Shown here in pieces: positions 5,641 through 7,630 of a stretch of 7,630 nt of DNA. Each line of letters starts with the position of its first letter. The first letter of the stretch is position 1. The notes below the pieces were generated by a model that was not told the origin of the DNA, searched no databases, and saw nothing but the letters and a program-made list of their open reading frames with translations. Made by a program: the position numbers and the translations under genes. Source of the DNA: Oscillospiraceae bacterium (GTDB lineage: Bacteria > Bacillota > Clostridia > Clostridiales > Clostridiaceae); NCBI GenBank assembly GCA_009785875.1, contig WQUF01000049.1, forward strand, positions 1-7,630, read 5' to 3'.

Positions 5641-6834
5641 TTATTTATAATTCTTTAACTCTGCAAAGTTCTTAGCTTTAACTTTACCAAGAGTATTAGC
5701 ATCAACATAGTCTTGTTCCAAGTAAAATTTCATTTCTGCATCATTGACATTAACCTTGAAATAGTAATCGCTGTTGTTCCTCTGAAACTTTGATTCATAA
5801 TTTCTCATTGCATCTAGCTTAAAATCAGCATTTAATTTCATATAATCACCAAGTAAATCCTTGTTGATAGTGATTGTTAAATTAGTAGTAAAAGGCACCA
5901 AAGTGTTTGCTACGTTAATACTCTGCTGAAGTTGTTCATCTGATCTAGCATTATTTGTAGTTAAATATTTAATCCTATGAATTATGTTTATGTTCTCGAT
6001 GCCATATTTTTCCAGTATCATCCTCTGGGTCTGATGGTTAACACGAGCTAAGTATCTAGCAGACTGAAGCTTAATCCTCTTCTCTAAAAGCAGCACCATA
6101 ACTTCATCGCAAAGCTTTTCAAGGCTTAAATAATTGAAAACTGTACTTCTCGACATCAAAAACTCATTCGCCAAAGCTTCGGCAATATTCGACTGAGAGC
6201 GATACATCTTACTTTTTTGCATAATAGTATGTCTTTCGATAATAGCTTGTATCAGCACAGTTTGGTCGATATACCTGTAAGAGAAATTTGAATCCAGTAT
6301 CATAGCTCTAAGGAAATACTCCCCAACTTCTTGTCGTGATAGGATGAAAGCTGGTGCGAATCGGAATTTTTCGTCATTATTTGAGTTTTCATAGAGAGCC
6401 TTAAGTGCAAGGTATCTGGATTGACCGATCAATATCTCATATTTTTCATCCTCATCGTTGTCATGGAGCAAGATAAGTGGTTGTAATACGCCGACTTGTT
6501 CAATCGAGTTCATCAAAGTTACAAATTGAGCGTTATTAGGCAAATTGAAATAAGCCCAATTCTTTGCACAAGGAACTAAATTAAAGATATCAACCCTTTG
6601 GAAGTTTTTAAAGACATCCACACCATCTTTAAAATTATTGATGTTCTTCTTCATCATGTCTATTTCATATTGATGCATTTGTGCGATAGATTCTGGAGAG
6701 AGATTTTTATTTACAAAAGTTTCAACATTTATCTTAAAAGGATCATTTTTAATTCTAGCAGTAGGGAATAGATCTTCACCTTCAGATTCTTCGATGTTTA
6801 TTCCCATTCTATTTAAGGCTTGATGCATTGACAT
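5641..6834 (-). CDS. ParB/Spo0J-like DNA-binding protein
   Basis: This 397-residue protein starts at an ATG eight bases after AAAGGTGG. Residues 1-80 are a charged helical leader. Residues about 80-175 form a ParB N-terminal-like domain: NAQFVTLMNSIEQVGVLQPL (101-120) and EILIGQSRYLAL (133-144), where GQSR stands for the usual GxRR/GERR nucleotide-binding motif. Residues about 213-238 form a helix-turn-helix (NIAEALANEFLMSRSTVFNY), followed by a ParB-like KLQSARYLARV helix (about 265-275). Residues 290-397 are not recognisable. The tail is longer and different from chromosomal Spo0J, and no parA or parS consensus is seen. A role as an element-encoded regulator or partition-like protein is more likely than chromosome segregation. 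CTPase activity is uncertain because GQSR lacks one expected Arg. It has its own promoter and no cognate operon partner. Confidence 0.8.
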   Translation of the reverse strand: MSMHQALNRMGINIEESEGEDLFPTARIKNDPFKINVETFVNKNLSPESIAQMHQYEIDMMKKNINNFKDGVDVFKNFQRVDIFNLVPCAKNWAYFNLPNNAQFVTLMNSIEQVGVLQPLILLHDNDEDEKYEILIGQSRYLALKALYENSNNDEKFRFAPAFILSRQEVGEYFLRAMILDSNFSYRYIDQTVLIQAIIERHTIMQKSKMYRSQSNIAEALANEFLMSRSTVFNYLSLEKLCDEVMVLLLEKRIKLQSARYLARVNHQTQRMILEKYGIENINIIHRIKYLTTNNARSDEQLQQSINVANTLVPFTTNLTITINKDLLGDYMKLNADFKLDAMRNYESKFQRNNSDYYFKVNVNDAEMKFYLEQDYVDANTLGKVKAKNFAELKNYK

Positions 6835-6853
6835 AAATTATACCACCTTTTTT

Positions 6854-6877
6854 AAATATATTTTTAATATTATATTT
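6854..6877. promoter_or_regulatory. AT-rich dyad over the ParB-like gene's -10 region
   Basis: AAATATA (6854-6860) and TATATTT (6871-6877) form a perfect seven-bp inverted repeat with a 10-bp spacer. The right arm covers the predicted -10, so it could be an operator for self-repression. In DNA this AT-rich it may also be chance. Confidence 0.25.
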
Positions 6878-6899
6878 TCGAAAAGATTAGAATATGCAA
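6869..6899 (-). promoter_or_regulatory. Putative promoter of the ParB-like gene
   Basis: The minus strand has TTGCAT (6894-6899) and a perfect TATAAT (6869-6874) separated by 19 bp, which is longer than ideal. The start would be near 6862. The -35 begins within the T-run of the preceding gene's terminator. Confidence 0.4.
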
Positions 6900-6923
6900 A
6901 AAAACTGCTGTAAAAAACAGCAG
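6898..6923 (-). terminator. Rho-independent terminator of the DUF1659/DUF2922-like unit
   Basis: CTGCTGT (6905-6911) pairs perfectly with ACAGCAG (6917-6923) around a five-base loop. On the minus strand the hairpin is followed by seven T (complement of 6898-6904). It lies nine bases after the stop codon of the 72-residue gene. Confidence 0.9.
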
Positions 6924-6931
6924 CTTTAAAA

Positions 6932-7150
6932 TTATTTTTTGTAAAAAGTTTCAACTGAAGATATGACCTTCTCGCATTTCACAAATTCAGAAAACTTGCT
7001 TCCTTTGTACTCGGCTCCTTTTTGTATGATGGAATTGGCTAATGAGAGTATCTCGCTTTCGGTTATATTTGGTTTAATATCCCTAATGGTTTCTACTCTG
7101 CTCCCACCATTTTGGAGCTTAAAATAAAATTTAAGAGTAATTGATTCCAT
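6932..7150 (-). CDS. DUF2922-like small protein
   Basis: This 72-residue protein starts at an ATG eight bases after GGAGG, which lies inside the end of the upstream gene. It opens MESITLKFYFKLQNGGSR, then has a DIKPNITESEILSLANSIIQ helix and a C-terminal strand region (CEKVISSVETFYKK). The order (strand pair, loop, 'DIKPNITESE' helix, final strands), the length and the partner gene all match DUF2922 proteins, which in Firmicutes commonly sit next to a DUF1659 gene. No signal peptide, Cys cluster or catalytic residue is seen, and the biochemical role of this pair is not known to me. Only three bases separate it from the stop of the upstream gene, so the two are almost certainly translated together. 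The family call rests on pattern and context. Confidence 0.8.
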   Translation of the reverse strand: MESITLKFYFKLQNGGSRVETIRDIKPNITESEILSLANSIIQKGAEYKGSKFSEFVKCEKVISSVETFYKK

Positions 7151-7153
7151 AAG

Positions 7154-7375
7154 CTAACCCTCCATGAGCAAAGACACTGAGGACTGTTCGATTGTCTTTG
7201 CTGGTGTAACGAGAGCATTGCTTATTTCTACAGCCAGCTCATAGTAATCATCATCGGAGGTATCTAATGGTAAAAAGCCAAAAGATTGCCTCCTTTTCGT
7301 ATTCATCCCATCATCATTTAAGTATTCATAACTTAAAGATAATGAATTGCTTTTTAATACTTTAGTAACTATAAT
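7154..7375 (-). CDS. DUF1659-like small protein with a non-canonical start (ATT or ATA)
   Basis: This frame encodes 73 residues if translation starts at ATT (7373-7375), or 72 from ATA (7370-7372). It contains VTKVLKSNSLSLSYEYLNDD, a basic KRRQSFGFLPLD segment, a DDDYYELAVEISNALVTP helix and the tail TIEQSSVSLLMEG. That is the typical DUF1659 layout, where most members begin M-A-V-T-K. No ATG, GTG or TTG exists in frame between the upstream stop and the conserved VTK. AGGGG lies five bases before the ATT and eight before the ATA, so a ribosome site is in place. Either a rare AUU/AUA start is used, as in infC-type genes, or an ATG has mutated and the gene is silent. The body shows no stops or shifts. 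It is three bases from the DUF2922-like gene. Confidence 0.75.
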   Translation of the reverse strand: MIVTKVLKSNSLSLSYEYLNDDGMNTKRRQSFGFLPLDTSDDDYYELAVEISNALVTPAKTIEQSSVSLLMEG

Positions 7376-7501
7376 ATCAGCCCCTAATAGAATGTTATAT
7401 GTAAAATATATTAAAGTTAAATATAAAATATGCTAAAAAAGTTAAAAAAAATTTGAATTGAATTTAATCTTTAGGTCTTTTGTTGTTTTGCATGATTAAA
7501 T
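7376..7501. other. Very AT-rich spacer, likely promoter region of the DUF1659/DUF2922-like unit
   Basis: Counting 7381-7500 gives 22 G or C in 120 bases. A weak minus-strand promoter, TTTAAC, 16 bp, TATAAC, ends shortly before the ribosome site. No gene is seen. Confidence 0.4.
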
Positions 7502-7630
7502 ATAAGGCTCATTAGCTGACTTACATAGCTCTGAATATGGAACGTCGCAGCAGGAACTGATCGAAAAAATAGACAACCAGACCCCCGATTTGATACTGAT
7601 GTCGGGAGATATAGCTGATGATGTTCTGCC
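7502..7630 (+). pseudogene. Metallophosphoesterase, 5'-truncated and frameshifted (runs off right edge)
   Basis: From 7518 to the edge one frame reads DLHSSEYGTSQQEL, then DNQTPDLILMSGDIADD. These are the first two metal-binding motifs of the calcineurin-like phosphoesterase superfamily (DxH and GDxxD). The residues that should precede DLH, namely I-R-L-I-S, are coded at 7502-7516 in another frame. Removing one base (T7517) joins them into IRLISDLHSS. Upstream of that, the frame meets a TGA with no ATG, GTG or TTG between, so the 5' end is missing as well. The fragment is 45% G+C (49 of 110 bases in 7521-7630), far above the spacer before it. The family normally hydrolyses phosphoesters using two metal ions. 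This copy is unlikely to be expressed as it stands, though its distal part is not visible. Confidence 0.7.

Overview
The window is AT-rich, uses strong AGGAGG-type ribosome binding sites and sigma-A-like promoters, and carries rho-independent terminators at most gene ends. It also encodes a DUF1659-like/DUF2922-like pair. Together these point to a low-GC Firmicute, most likely a member of the Clostridia. No tRNA, rRNA, CRISPR array or intact mobile element was found. The content is a loose set of mostly monocistronic accessory genes, not one long operon.

Layout. Positions 1-165 (minus) hold the 5' end of a Met-rich heptad-repeat coiled-coil protein with a 63-bp tandem repeat. It is divergent from 309-1427 (plus), a secreted protein made of two homologous halves. 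A pair of near-identical palindromes (1465-1520) separates that gene from a convergent membrane-anchored TPR-like protein (1546-2361, minus), which has a near-consensus promoter. Next come a 70-residue Gly/Arg-rich protein with a C-terminal membrane helix (2508-2720, minus) and, divergent to it, a NYN/PIN-like nuclease-domain protein (3006-3809, plus, TTG start). A shared terminator separates the nuclease from a convergent type I restriction specificity subunit, HsdS (3937-5070, minus). No HsdM or HsdR is encoded in the window, but a 16-codon ORF overlapping the hsdS start may be the last scrap of a deleted hsdM.

Positions 5114-5640 hold no intact gene. They contain a tandem 24-bp imperfect repeat and a stretch that looks like decayed coding sequence. 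A ParB/Spo0J-like DNA-binding protein follows (5641-6834, minus). Upstream of it is a two-gene minus-strand unit: a DUF1659-like gene (7154-7375) with no ATG, GTG or TTG start, and a DUF2922-like gene (6932-7150). The unit ends in a good terminator. After a very AT-rich spacer, base composition jumps and a 5'-truncated, frameshifted metallophosphoesterase runs off the right edge (7502-7630, plus).

No single coherent new system is evident. The best leads are the unusual start of the DUF1659-like gene, the isolated hsdS with its possible hsdM scar, the paired palindromes, the orphan ParB-like regulator beside decayed DNA, and the broken metallophosphoesterase at a composition boundary.
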